A DNA stretch of 56,551 nt from Bryobacterales bacterium (GTDB lineage: Bacteria > Acidobacteriota > Terriglobia > Bryobacterales > Bryobacteraceae). The translations under genes were made by a program, and so were the position numbers. Under the pieces are notes generated by a model that was given only the letters and a program-made list of their open reading frames with translations, was not told the DNA's origin and did not search any database. Shown one piece after another: positions 41,555 to 53,800 of the stretch. Each line of letters opens with the position of its first letter. The stretch's first letter is position 1. The stretch spans positions 1 to 56,551 of the forward strand of contig JANXXL010000159.1 of assembly GCA_025350625.1 (NCBI GenBank). Reading direction: 5' to 3'.

Positions 41555-42523
41555 ATGTCCGATTTGCTCACGCTCACGCAGATTCAGGAAGCCCGGCACC
41601 GCATTGCTCCCTGCGTGCGCCGCACGCCGCTCACCGCCAGCGCCGCGCTCAGCGAACGTCTCAAGACCAATGTCTACGTGAAGCTGGAGTTGTTTCAGAA
41701 GACCGGTTCCTTCAAGGTGCGCGGGGCTTTTAACAAAGCCCTGGGGCTCAAGGCCGAGGAGCGCGGGCAGGGATTAGTGGCGGTCAGCGGCGGCAACCAC
41801 GCTCAGGCCGTGGCGTATGCCGCCCGGACTTTGGGCTTGAAATCCGTGGTCCTGATGCCGGAATCGACGCCTGCGAATTACGTCGATGCCACCCGCGGCT
41901 ACGGCGCGGAGATCAAGTTCGCGGCCAATGTGGGAACTGCCTTCGCCGAGGTTGCGCAATACGAGCGCCAGGGATGGGCCTACGTTCATCCCTTCGACGA
42001 TCCGGTGGTGATGGCGGGGCAGGGGACTATCGGTCTCGAAATCCTCGATGACGTTCCGCAAGTCACCGATATCATCGTGAGTATCGGCGGCGGCGGGCTC
42101 ATCGGCGGTATCGCAACCGCGGTCCGCTCTCTCAAGCCGTCGGTGCGCGTGTGGGGTGTCGAGACCGAGGGCGCGGATTGCATGTCGAAATCGCTTGCGG
42201 CGGGCAAGATTGTTACGCTCGACGCCATCACCTCGATTGCGCGAACTCTGGGAGCGCCGGCGCCCTCGGAATTCACCTTGACACTGGCGCGCACATTACT
42301 CGAAAGCGTCACTGTGGTGAGCGATGCCGAGGCACTGGCGGCGCTGCGGTTTCTGCTCGAACGATTAAAAGTGCTGACGGAGCCCGCCGCTTCCTGCACT
42401 CTGGCTGCGGCCGACCGGTTGAAGGACCAATTCTCCAAGGAGCGCCATGTGGTGCTGCTTCTCTGCGGCGGCAATATGCCGTTCGAGGACTTAGCCCGGT
42501 TGCCGGGTGCCCAAGCCCAATAG
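41555..42523 (+). CDS. Threonine/serine dehydratase, PLP-dependent
   Basis: 322 residues. The PLP lysine is in FQKTGSFKVRGAFNK (about 49-63). VSGGNHAQAVAYAAR, MPESTPANYVDATRGYGAE, the phosphate loop SIGGGGLIGGIA and LLLCGGNMPF near the end complete the fold type II pattern. It lacks the C-terminal ACT regulatory domain of biosynthetic IlvA, so it resembles the catabolic TdcB or a serine/threonine racemase-dehydratase. It is divergent from osmC by 37 bp. Confidence 0.88.
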   Translation: MSDLLTLTQIQEARHRIAPCVRRTPLTASAALSERLKTNVYVKLELFQKTGSFKVRGAFNKALGLKAEERGQGLVAVSGGNHAQAVAYAARTLGLKSVVLMPESTPANYVDATRGYGAEIKFAANVGTAFAEVAQYERQGWAYVHPFDDPVVMAGQGTIGLEILDDVPQVTDIIVSIGGGGLIGGIATAVRSLKPSVRVWGVETEGADCMSKSLAAGKIVTLDAITSIARTLGAPAPSEFTLTLARTLLESVTVVSDAEALAALRFLLERLKVLTEPAASCTLAAADRLKDQFSKERHVVLLLCGGNMPFEDLARLPGAQAQ

Positions 42524-42853
42524 CACGCATCCGAGCAGGATCAGGCTGAGCCCCACAAACTTGGCGCGCGTGAAGGGTTCGTGAAAAAACAGCCGGGACC
42601 ACAGCATGGTCCAGATGTAGCCGGTCGAAACCATCGGGAAAAGGATGCTCAGCTCCCCGCTCTTCAATCCCGCTATGAAGAACACGGACGACAGAAGGTA
42701 TCCCGCAACGCCGGCGGCAAGCGGCCAGTTTTTAAGCAGGGACGGAAGATTCTTCTCCAGCCGTTTAGACCCGGCCTTGAAGCCAATCGCGCTGAAGCTG
42801 CCGATAAAGGATCCGAAGGTCACCAGGGCAATGGATGAGGCTGGCGTCGTCAT
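42491..42853 (-). CDS. Small DMT-superfamily transporter subunit (second of a pair)
   Basis: 120 residues with four membrane helices and the EamA/SMR-like GELSILFPMVSTGYIW and RLFFHEPFTRAKFVGLSLILLG segments. Its ATG overlaps the stop of the next gene upstream (ATGA), so the two are coupled. Paired four-helix proteins of this kind include ArnE/ArnF-like lipid-carrier flippases and heterodimeric SMR pumps. The Glu of SMR drug pumps in helix 1 is absent, which favours a lipid or glycolipid flippase over a drug pump. Overlaps the dehydratase 3' end by 33 bp. Confidence 0.7.
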   Translation of the reverse strand: MTTPASSIALVTFGSFIGSFSAIGFKAGSKRLEKNLPSLLKNWPLAAGVAGYLLSSVFFIAGLKSGELSILFPMVSTGYIWTMLWSRLFFHEPFTRAKFVGLSLILLGCVLLGLGTRQPG

Positions 42854-43272
42854 TTATGAGCCCCCATACCGAGAACTGCGACGCCCGCCATGATGGTGCA
42901 GATGCCGGCGATTTTGTAGGGGTTCATGACCTCGCCGAAGACCACCACGGAGAGAATCGCAACCCACACATAGCTCAGCGAGATGAGCGGATACAAAACC
43001 GACAACTCCCCGTGCCGAAGCGCGACCACCATCAGCGCGGCCCCGACGCCATACAGCAACATCCCGCCAATCAAGGGAAAGTCAGTCAACAATCCGGCGA
43101 ACGAGGGATGCAATTTGAGATGCATGGTCCCGAACTTCATCAGCACTTGAGCGGCGGCGGCCAACACCGTGAAGGCCACGATCATGAGCAGAGAACGGCG
43201 CTTTTGTTCTACGGTGGATGCAGTCACGGGAACTTTATTCAGGATAACGGAATCGGGTGTTTCGGTTGGCAT
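42850..43272 (-). CDS. Small DMT-superfamily transporter subunit (first of a pair)
   Basis: 140 residues. A 25-residue hydrophilic leader precedes four membrane helices: LLMIVAFTVLAAAAQVLMKFG, LIGGMLLYGVGAALMVVAL, LYPLISLSYVWVAILSVVV and IAGICTIMAGVAVLG. RHGELSVLYPLISLSYVWV is the EamA signature, echoed in the partner as SGELSILFP. Like the partner, it has Gln rather than Glu in helix 1. The two ORFs could be halves of one ancestral ten-helix carrier; ATGA coupling and complete helices in each argue for two real genes. Confidence 0.7.
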   Translation of the reverse strand: MPTETPDSVILNKVPVTASTVEQKRRSLLMIVAFTVLAAAAQVLMKFGTMHLKLHPSFAGLLTDFPLIGGMLLYGVGAALMVVALRHGELSVLYPLISLSYVWVAILSVVVFGEVMNPYKIAGICTIMAGVAVLGMGAHK

Positions 43273-43323
43273 TAGACCAGTCGAGTGTCTCTCCTTACCT
43301 ATCGGAGCGCAGAGGCAATCCCT

Positions 43324-45966
<2,643 letters not shown>

Positions 45967-46034
45967 AGGTTGATTCTAGCTGGAGTCACACGCACGCTAC
46001 CGAATATAAAACCCTTGGAATCCACATATAGAGG

Positions 46035-46817
46035 ATGCGCGCGGATGCGTTTGACACGAACGGCGCGACAACGGGTGGTGTGACGACCCGATTCGCAGTC
46101 TTGTTTCTTCTCACCGCCGCAGTGCGGGGCTGGGCGCAAAACCCTGCTCCGCCCGCGCCGGCGGCCGTCGCACGAGTGATTGTGGGTCTCGAGCAATCTG
46201 CCGCGGGCTCGGCAGCGCCGGTGCAGAAAGCCGCCGTCAGCCTGTTCTTCAGTGAACCCCTGACTGCTCGCTTCGGGACTTGGGGCGACGTGCGTCTTAG
46301 TTCCATCCCGATTGATGTCCAGTCCACTCTAGTAACGCTGCCTGCGGACGCCGGCAAGATTGTGGGTGCCATTCCTCTAAACGAACTGGTGCGGTCGGGC
46401 GAGTTTCTGGTGGGCGTCAGCTATCGTGTTTTGGGGGGACAAGGCCGGTGGTCGTCCCTTTCGCTGATCGCAAGCCAGGGCGTGGCCATGCCGCTGGTTC
46501 CTAACGAGGACCGGTTCTATCGCCAGTATTATGGCGGCCTCCGGGTTCAATCCACCCAGCACACGCATATTGTGGATGTCTCCTTCGGTCAGAACGAAGC
46601 CATTACGGGAGGCAGGTTCCGGGGCTCGGTTGCTCGCTTCGACAGCTTCTATGCTTTTCCCTTGACGCCGGGCAACTTTCTGTACCTGTTCGGAACCGCC
46701 ATGGTGCGGGCTTCTCCTCGGGCGCCTGGCGTCGGCAACGCCGGAGGCCATGACTCCTATCGAATCGGAGTGGGCGTCGATTTGTTTCAAATGCTAAAAG
46801 CATTGCGGACCAACTGA
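46035..46817 (+). CDS. Secreted protein of unknown function
   Basis: 260 residues from the ATG at 46035, or 245 from the GTG at 46080, which would give a tighter signal peptide (TTRFAVLFLLTAAVRGWAQ). After the signal the protein has beta-strand-rich segments (VARVIVGLEQSAAGSA, VQKAAVSLFFSEPLT, VLGGQGRWSSLSLIASQG, VDVSFGQNEAITGGRF). This composition suggests a periplasmic or outer-membrane beta protein. No family was recognised. It lies on the opposite strand to its neighbours and overlaps yraN by 31 bp at its 3' end. Confidence 0.6.
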   Translation: MRADAFDTNGATTGGVTTRFAVLFLLTAAVRGWAQNPAPPAPAAVARVIVGLEQSAAGSAAPVQKAAVSLFFSEPLTARFGTWGDVRLSSIPIDVQSTLVTLPADAGKIVGAIPLNELVRSGEFLVGVSYRVLGGQGRWSSLSLIASQGVAMPLVPNEDRFYRQYYGGLRVQSTQHTHIVDVSFGQNEAITGGRFRGSVARFDSFYAFPLTPGNFLYLFGTAMVRASPRAPGVGNAGGHDSYRIGVGVDLFQMLKALRTN

Positions 46818-47200
46818 AGCCGCGGCCGGCCGGTTAGCACGACCGTCACGACATCACACCGGACCTGTTCCCACGGTGTGTCGGTTTTCCGGGCGTAGGC
46901 GCGGGCGACGCGGCGCAGGTGCGAGCGTTTGTCGTCGCCGATGGCGCGCTCCGGCGGCCCATGCTCATCGCTCTGCCGCGACTTCACTTCGACCACGACC
47001 AGCGTCGCGCCCTCCCAGGCGATCAGATCGGCCTCGGCATTGCCCGCGGTTGAACGGTAATTCCGGGCGACGATGGTGTAGCCTTGCCGGCGGAGAAAAC
47101 GGTGCGCCAGATCTTCCCCGCGGCGGCCGAGAGCCTGCCCCGGATCCCAGCGCCGGCGGCGCGCCTGGTGACGCAGCCAATCGAAGAAAACGCCCAACAT
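46787..47200 (-). CDS. YraN/UPF0102 nuclease-like protein
   Basis: 137 residues. LGRRGEDLAHRFLRRQGYTIVARNYRSTAGNAEADLIAWEGATLVVVEVKSRQ contains the PD-(D/E)xK-type core (D of EADLI, E-x-K of EVK). UPF0102 proteins resemble Holliday-junction or restriction-type nucleases, but activity is unproven. A tandem LRRVARAYARK helix follows. The gene is the last one on the minus strand before the terminator of the TonB-receptor gene. Confidence 0.85.
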   Translation of the reverse strand: MLGVFFDWLRHQARRRRWDPGQALGRRGEDLAHRFLRRQGYTIVARNYRSTAGNAEADLIAWEGATLVVVEVKSRQSDEHGPPERAIGDDKRSHLRRVARAYARKTDTPWEQVRCDVVTVVLTGRPRLQLVRNAFSI

Positions 47201-47255
47201 TTTAAAATGAGTGGGCGCGGAATACGGAAAATCTCGCAGCGCCAGCCACTACGCG

Positions 47256-47293
47256 AAAAAATGCGGCTGGCTCTTCATGAAAGCCAGCCGTAT
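47256..47293 (-). terminator. Intrinsic terminator of the minus-strand TonB receptor gene
   Basis: Reading the minus strand, a 9-bp perfect stem CGGCTGGCT/AGCCAGCCG (extended to 12 bp with one G-T pair) with a 9-nt loop is followed by CATTTTTT. It starts about 18 bp after the TonB-receptor stop at 47312. The long stem and the T run make it a strong terminator candidate. Confidence 0.85.
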
Positions 47294-47311
47294 ATTTCGG
47301 GACGCCCGATG

Positions 47312-50300
47312 TCAGAACAAAAGCCGCAGTCCCAACTGGATCTGACGGGAAGCGTTAGCGGTCGGGTTGATCGGCTTACGAATGGAGGTAACCAGATTCC
47401 CGCTGCCGTCGAAGAGCGTCTGCATCTGGGCCGTAAAGTTCGTATTGTTCATGACATTGAACATCTCGACCCGGAACTGAGCCTTCACTTTCTCGCCCCA
47501 CAGGTTTTGATTCTTAAACACCGTGAAATCGAGATCGCGGAAAGTCGGCATGGTAAGCGTATTCCGGCCTAAGTTTCCAAGTACTCCTAGTGCTGGAAAG
47601 GCGAAACACTCAGTCTTGATGTAATTGCCCGTGTCCCCGGTGGTTGCGTTTGGCGTACAGCCTGGAGCAGCCACATACTCCGGCCGCTGTGCTCCGTTGC
47701 TGCCGGTAATCTGCGTGTTGCCTGTGCGAGCGCGATCGGCGCCAATACGGAACGTGAAAGGACCTCCGCTTTGCCGGGTATAGATTCCACCGATCTGCCA
47801 TCCGCCCAAAACGGTGTTAGCAAGGGCATGCGTCTTCACGCCGGCGGGCACCGGTATGTCGTATTGGGCGTTGACCACGAAGTTGTGCGGGATGTTATAG
47901 TCCGAAACGCCACGGTTAATTCGCGGATCGAACGCCCACGACGCTGCGGCGGTGTTGAAGCTTTCATTACCGCCCTGGAATACGCCGGACCCGTTATCGA
48001 TGCTCTTCGACCAGGTGTAGGCGACCTGGTAGGTCAATCCCTTGATGGGACGCTGGACCAGATTCGCTTGCAACCCGTGATAGTTACTCTGGCCGTTCCA
48101 GTCCGAAGCGCGAATGGCGCCGAAGTTCGGGTTGGTTCTCTGGATCGCCCCGGTAGTCGGAAAAACATAGTGTGAATTCACAATGGTCACGAGCGCGGCA
48201 GGCACCTCATTGGTGTCTTCTTCCTGGTGAATCAGGTGCACGCCGGACGATCCCGAATAGCCCACGGTAAGAGCCATGCTCTTGGTAAGCTGGCGCTGGA
48301 TGTTGAGATTCCACTGCATCCGGTAGCTGCGGCTGGGATTGAATTCGACGTGCGAGGCCAGCAGGGCGCTCGGAATCAGCAACAACGGTTGAATCTGGTT
48401 CGGGAAGGCGGAACTCGGTGGATTGTTAAGCTGAATCGACTTGAAGAACGGAGCGCTGCGCGGATAGCGGGCCGTGAACATGTAGGGCAAGGGCACAATA
48501 TCGAACATCCCGAATCCACCGCGCACTGCCGTTTTGCCATCCTTGCGTGGATCCCAGGCGAAGCCAACGCGCGGCGCAAAGTTGTTTTTGGTCGTGTGGT
48601 AGTAGGGTCCGCCTGTTGTTGTTTGAGTATCAGTCAGATTGCGAAGGTTTGCAATACGGTTGTGGGATTCATCGACCGGCGTACCCACCTCGTAGCGCAC
48701 GCCCAAATTGATGGTGAGATTCGGCAACATGCGGAAGTCATCCTGGACGTAGCCGCCGTAGAGCGTCATATGCTCTGAGCGTGTGGCATCGGTACCCGGA
48801 TAATCGCCGTTGAAATTAGACCCGGCGCCGCTGAGATCTGCGGCCAGGAAGTCCTTGATGGAACCGAACTGCCAGACCCCATTCGGCTTGCTGGGCTCGA
48901 AGATGTTGTACATGATGTGCTCAACATTGAATCCAGCGCGGACGCTATGACGCCCGTGGGTCCAGGAAATATCGTCGTAGAACTGCGGGGAGGTATATCC
49001 GAAGAAGTTCTCGCCGCTGGCGAAGATACCGCTGGGAACGCCGGTAGATGTTCCGATGGCCACGCCGGAGATGATGATTTGACCAAACAGATGGCCCGGA
49101 ACGAAGCCGAAATTAGGATCGGTGAGCCGCGGGTCACGGGGATTGCCGTCGATGGCATTGCCGCCGTAGAACCGGGTCACACCCGCGCGCGCGTTATTGA
49201 TAAGGGTCGGCGAAAACAGATGCTGCAGACTCAGGACTCCATACTGCCGTTTAGAGGAGCTGAAGGTGTCCTTCAAGTTGTAGTTATCGGGGACGGCGAC
49301 ATTCGTATTGTCGTAGGTGTAGCTTCCGAAAAAAGTAGTCGATGATGAGAAATAGTGGTCGATCTTGCTGGTGACATAGTTTTCCTTGCCGTCCCGCTTG
49401 GGGCTGAACAGAAAGAACCCGATATCGCTATTGCTAACCGGTACGGTGGGCAGTGGGTACAGTGTTATAAAGGGCGCAGCTTTCGGACTGATCGAGACCT
49501 GCTGCAGCTGAGTACAGTTAGTCTTGGGCACACACAGGATACCCTTCTGGGCATTCGCTGAAAGCGTAGGATCCTGAGCGGTCAGCCCCTTAATTTCAGT
49601 CAGCTTTTCAAAATTGACGAAGAAAAAGGTTTTGTCTTTCTTGATCGGACCACCCAGAGCGCCGCCATACTGATGACGGCGGAAGGCTGGGATCTTCGGC
49701 CCATCGAAAAAGTTCCTGGCGTCGAGGGCGCTGTTGCGGTGGAAATAATAGCCGCTCCCATGAAATCCGTTGGTGCCGGACTTGGTGATGGCATTGACAA
49801 TGCCGCCCGCGCCCCGTCCGTACTCGGCGGAGTAATTGTTGGTCAGCACCGAAAACTCGCGGATGGCGTCGACGCCCATGTTCACGCGCAACGAACTGCC
49901 GGGGCCGCCGTTGGCATAGTCATTCACACTGATGCCGTCGATCCGGAAAGAGTTGTCGGTATGCCGGCCGCCGGAAATATAAAGGGCCATGCCGTTGCCG
50001 CGCTGGGCACGGCTCAGATCGTTCTGATTTTGAGATCCGTTCGCGTTGACGCCCGGCTGCAGCAGAGACAGAGCGATCCAATCGCGGCCGTTCAAGGGGA
50101 GTTCCCGGATAGTGTTCGAGTTCACGAAACCGCCCAGCGTAGAGCTGGAAGCATCCACCTGAGGCGCCTCAGCGGTGACTTCCACTTTTTCGCTGATCGC
50201 TCCAACCGTCAGCGCGAAATTCACGGCGACATCGGCGCCTACAGTGACTTCGATGCCGCTGCGCACTTCGGTCTTGAAACCGGCGATGGCGACGCTCACT

Positions 50301-50557
50301 TCGTACGAGCCGGCAGGGACGCTGGAGATTCTATAAGTGCCGCTGTCATCGGAAGTCGTTTTCCGAATTGCTCCGGTATCCAGGTTGCGCGCCGAGACGT
50401 CGGCCTTGCCGATCACCGCCCCTTGCTGGTCCTGGACTACTCCCAAAATGGTGCCGTTCACCGTCTGTGCGCTCAGTGGTGCGGGACCGAAACTCCAGCA
50501 GATCGCAGCTAACGCGAAACTGACGAGGATCCCCCTAATAGAAGAGTTGTCGCTCAC
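47312..50557 (-). CDS. TonB-dependent receptor, Oar-like, with carboxypeptidase-regulatory-like domain
   Basis: 1,081 residues. A signal peptide precedes a carboxypeptidase regulatory-like (Ig-fold) domain (VNGTILGVVQDQQGAVIGKADVSARNLDTG, about 35-120, with SVPAGSYEVSVAIAGFKT). The plug follows (ELPLNGRDWIALSLLQPG, VNMGVDAIREFSVLTNNYSAEYGRGAGGIVNAITKSGTN), then a large beta-barrel ending RQIQLGLRLLF. It probably imports a glycan or large substrate, or exports a surface protein, driven by TonB-ExbBD, but the ligand is unknown. It is divergent from two paralogues and closes with a strong terminator (47256-47293). Confidence 0.88.
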   Translation of the reverse strand: MSDNSSIRGILVSFALAAICWSFGPAPLSAQTVNGTILGVVQDQQGAVIGKADVSARNLDTGAIRKTTSDDSGTYRISSVPAGSYEVSVAIAGFKTEVRSGIEVTVGADVAVNFALTVGAISEKVEVTAEAPQVDASSSTLGGFVNSNTIRELPLNGRDWIALSLLQPGVNANGSQNQNDLSRAQRGNGMALYISGGRHTDNSFRIDGISVNDYANGGPGSSLRVNMGVDAIREFSVLTNNYSAEYGRGAGGIVNAITKSGTNGFHGSGYYFHRNSALDARNFFDGPKIPAFRRHQYGGALGGPIKKDKTFFFVNFEKLTEIKGLTAQDPTLSANAQKGILCVPKTNCTQLQQVSISPKAAPFITLYPLPTVPVSNSDIGFFLFSPKRDGKENYVTSKIDHYFSSSTTFFGSYTYDNTNVAVPDNYNLKDTFSSSKRQYGVLSLQHLFSPTLINNARAGVTRFYGGNAIDGNPRDPRLTDPNFGFVPGHLFGQIIISGVAIGTSTGVPSGIFASGENFFGYTSPQFYDDISWTHGRHSVRAGFNVEHIMYNIFEPSKPNGVWQFGSIKDFLAADLSGAGSNFNGDYPGTDATRSEHMTLYGGYVQDDFRMLPNLTINLGVRYEVGTPVDESHNRIANLRNLTDTQTTTGGPYYHTTKNNFAPRVGFAWDPRKDGKTAVRGGFGMFDIVPLPYMFTARYPRSAPFFKSIQLNNPPSSAFPNQIQPLLLIPSALLASHVEFNPSRSYRMQWNLNIQRQLTKSMALTVGYSGSSGVHLIHQEEDTNEVPAALVTIVNSHYVFPTTGAIQRTNPNFGAIRASDWNGQSNYHGLQANLVQRPIKGLTYQVAYTWSKSIDNGSGVFQGGNESFNTAAASWAFDPRINRGVSDYNIPHNFVVNAQYDIPVPAGVKTHALANTVLGGWQIGGIYTRQSGGPFTFRIGADRARTGNTQITGSNGAQRPEYVAAPGCTPNATTGDTGNYIKTECFAFPALGVLGNLGRNTLTMPTFRDLDFTVFKNQNLWGEKVKAQFRVEMFNVMNNTNFTAQMQTLFDGSGNLVTSIRKPINPTANASRQIQLGLRLLF

Positions 50558-50809
50558 GAATATTCCTTTCCTGTCTCACCCAATCGGATTATTTTGACCC
50601 TATAGCTCGAAGCTGAGCTCAGTGACGCTTTTCAGACTTAATCACGGATAGGTTCTGTTTGTCAACGGCTAATCGGCTTCAGCAGGGCGTAGAAAACGGT
50701 TTACTGCTTGACACCCACAATTTAATGTGACTAACTTCTTACGATTGCCGTTTGGCATAGAATCCGTGGGGCCGCATGGCAGTGAGTTCAAACCGGGGGT
50801 GAGGCATAT
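50558..50809. promoter_or_regulatory. Divergent promoter region between TonB receptor genes
   Basis: On the minus strand a -35-like TTGACA lies at complement(50660-50665), upstream of the first receptor gene. On the plus strand TTGACA at 50708-50713 is followed, after a 17-18-bp spacer, by a weak -10 (TAACTT). Its spacer contains CACA-N6-TGTG centred 9.5 bp after the -35. A perfect palindrome CTGAGCTCAG is at 50613-50622 in the minus-strand leader. GCCGTTTGGCATAG at 50747-50760 is conserved upstream of the third receptor. Start ribosome site GGGGGTGAGG precedes 50810. Confidence 0.6.
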
Positions 50810-53800
50810 ATGTGCTACCACAGTTCTCGTCTGAGACTATTCGTCGCTGGCGTACTGACGGCGATGCTATGGTGTGTGATTACTCCGCGTCTGCATGCGC
50901 AGGCGGTGAACGGAACCATCCTTGGAATCGTCCAGGATCAGCAAGGCGGAGCGATTGGTAAGGCGGAAGTCACGGCGCGCAGCCTCGACACAGGAGTGAT
51001 CCGCAAGGCAACGTCGGAGGATAACGGCGAGTACCGGATTACGAGCGTACCTGCCGGGTCGTATGAAATCAGCATCACCGCCCCCGGCTTCAAAACCGAG
51101 GTGCGGAATGGCATTGCTGTCACCGTCGGCGGCGATGTCTCAGTGAATTTTAACTTGACAGTTGGCGCGGTCAACGAAAAAGTGGAAGTCTCCGCGGAGG
51201 CGCCCCAGGTGGATACGTCCGGTTCAGCCATGGGCGGCTTCGTGAACTCGGCGACTATCCGCGAGCTTCCGCTGAATGGCCGCGACTGGCTCCAGTTGGC
51301 CTTGTTGCAGCCTGGCGCCATGATCAGCTCCGGCGAATACCAAACCGATACTTCCCGCGCCCAACGCGGAAATGGTTTGGCGATCTCGATTTCCGGCGGC
51401 CGTCCCACGGAAAACGTTTTTCGTATCGACGGACTGGTGGTGAACGATCATGCGAATTCCGGCCCCGGAAGCTCGCTCCACGTGAACATGGGCGTGGATG
51501 CGATTCGCGAGTTTTCGGTGCTGACCAACAACTACACCGCGGAGTTCGGCCGCGGCGCCAGCGGCGTGGTCAACGCGATTACCAAGTCGGGCACCAACGA
51601 CTTTCACGGGAGCGCCTATTATTTCCATCGCAACAGCGCACTCGACGCCAGGAACTTTTTTGATCGAGCGATCATCGCACCGTTTCACCGCCATCAATAT
51701 GGCGGATCCATCGGCGGCCGGATCAAGAGAGATAAAACTTTCTTCTTCACTAATTACGAAGCCCTGACGGAAATGAAAGGCCAGTCTCCGCAGACGGACA
51801 CACTCTCGGCAAACGCCCACCTGGGCATCCTCTGCGCCGATCCCAAATGCACGTCCACCACGCAAGTAAACGTGGATCCGCGCATAAAGCCCTATCTGCA
51901 GTTCTATCCCAATCCCACCGCCGCCACCACCGGCGATGTCGGAAAGTTCGCATTCGACTCCGTCCGGCTGGGCGATGAGAAATATGTTATCGGCAAAATC
52001 GATCACTACTTCTCATCCAGCACCACGCTGAACGGGAGCTATTCGTGGGATAACACCACGGTGCTTTCTCCCGACGCTTATGGCGAGAAATTCTCCAACG
52101 CCCCGGCCCGCAAGATAAACGGGCTGATCACCCTGCAACATCTGTTTTCACCAACGCTCATCAACAATGCGCGCGTAGGCGTAACCCGTTCCCGCGCCGG
52201 CAACAACCTCGATTGCTGCGTAAAGATCCCCGCGCTCGACGATGTTTCTCTCGGCTTCATTCCGGGCCATCCTACCGGGAGCTTCACTGTAACCGGGATC
52301 GCAGGCACCAGCAATTTCGGCGGGATCCGCACCAGCGGTTTGAATGACTTTCATTACACGGCGCCGCAATTCTATGACGATGTGTCCTGGACCAGGGGCC
52401 GTCACAGTCTGCGCATGGGTTTCGCATTTGAACGCGTGATCAGCAATATCGACGAGGAAAACAGTTACAACGGAGCTTGGATCTTCCCGTCCATCCTCGC
52501 GCTGCTCACAGTGCAGCCCACGCAATTCAATGGGCTGTTCCCGGGCTCGGATACCATCCGTGGCTCGCGAAACTCGATCATCGGCGCATATATTCAGGAC
52601 GACTTCCGTATCCGTCCCAACCTCACGCTCAATCTGGGTGTGCGCTATGACATGGCCACCGTGATCAAGGAAGTGAATGGAAAGGTGGCGAATCTTCGGA
52701 ACCTGACCGATACGAAAACCACTACCGGCGATCCCTACTACAGTAATCCGACGCTAAAGGATTTCGCTCCGCGCATTGGTTTCGCCTGGGATCCGTTCAA
52801 GAATGGCAAGACCGCGGTCCGGGGGGGAGCCGGGATGTTCGATATCATCCCGTTACCTTATCTGCTCGTCAATCTTTTCCCACGCACGGCGCCGTTCTAT
52901 CGGTTGGGATTAGTCAACAATACGGCAGCCACCCCCTTGGCCCCCGCATTTCCCAACGGGGGATTCAACTTGCTGGGTCTGAGTACGCTCCAGGCCACAC
53001 GCATTGAACCGGAACCGCCTCGCAGCTACAAGATGCAATGGAACTTCAATATTCAGCGGCAGCTCGCCCGTAACCTGGCGTTGACCGTAGGATACGTGGG
53101 CTCGACCGGCGTGCATCTCGCTCACACCAACTATGACTATGATCAAGTGCCCCCTTCGCTGGTAAAAATCGTCGATTCCCACTACGTGTTCCCCATCCCG
53201 GCGGCGGGCCAGCCGATTCAGAGAATCAACCCCAATTTTGGTCAAATCAGAAGCACCGACTTTTCCGGGCACAGCACCTATCACTCATTGCAGACGAACC
53301 TGGTCGAACGCCCGGCTAAAGGACTGATGTTCCAGGTCGCCTACACATATTCCAAGAGCATCGACAATGGGAGCAACACGGCCGCCGAAAACGAAAATCT
53401 CAACACTGTCGGATCGCCGTGGGCCTTCTGCGAGAGCTGCAATCGCGGCCCTTCGGATTTCGATCTGACTCACAATCTTGTGCTGAACTTCCAATATGAC
53501 CTGCCCGTGCCTGCGTCCGTGAAATCGCACGCGGTGGCCAACACGCTTTTGGGTGGATGGCAGATCGGGGGAATCTACACCCGGCAAAGCGGTGGTCTTT
53601 ATAACGTTAAGATCACTACGGATCGGGCGAACACGGGAAGTGCAATTACGGCAGCGACGCAGGGAGGTCAGAGGCCGGACTATCTTGGAAACCTTCCCGG
53701 TTGCGCGCCGGGCGATGTCACTACCGGCGACATTGGGCACCTGATCAAGACATCCTGCTTCATTTTTCCGGCGCCGGGCGTACTCGGAAATCTGGGACGG

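Noticed and set aside
42491..43272. One DMT transporter gene split by a frameshift
   Set aside because: Each ORF has four complete helices and its own EamA motif, and the ATGA junction is typical of paired small transporters.
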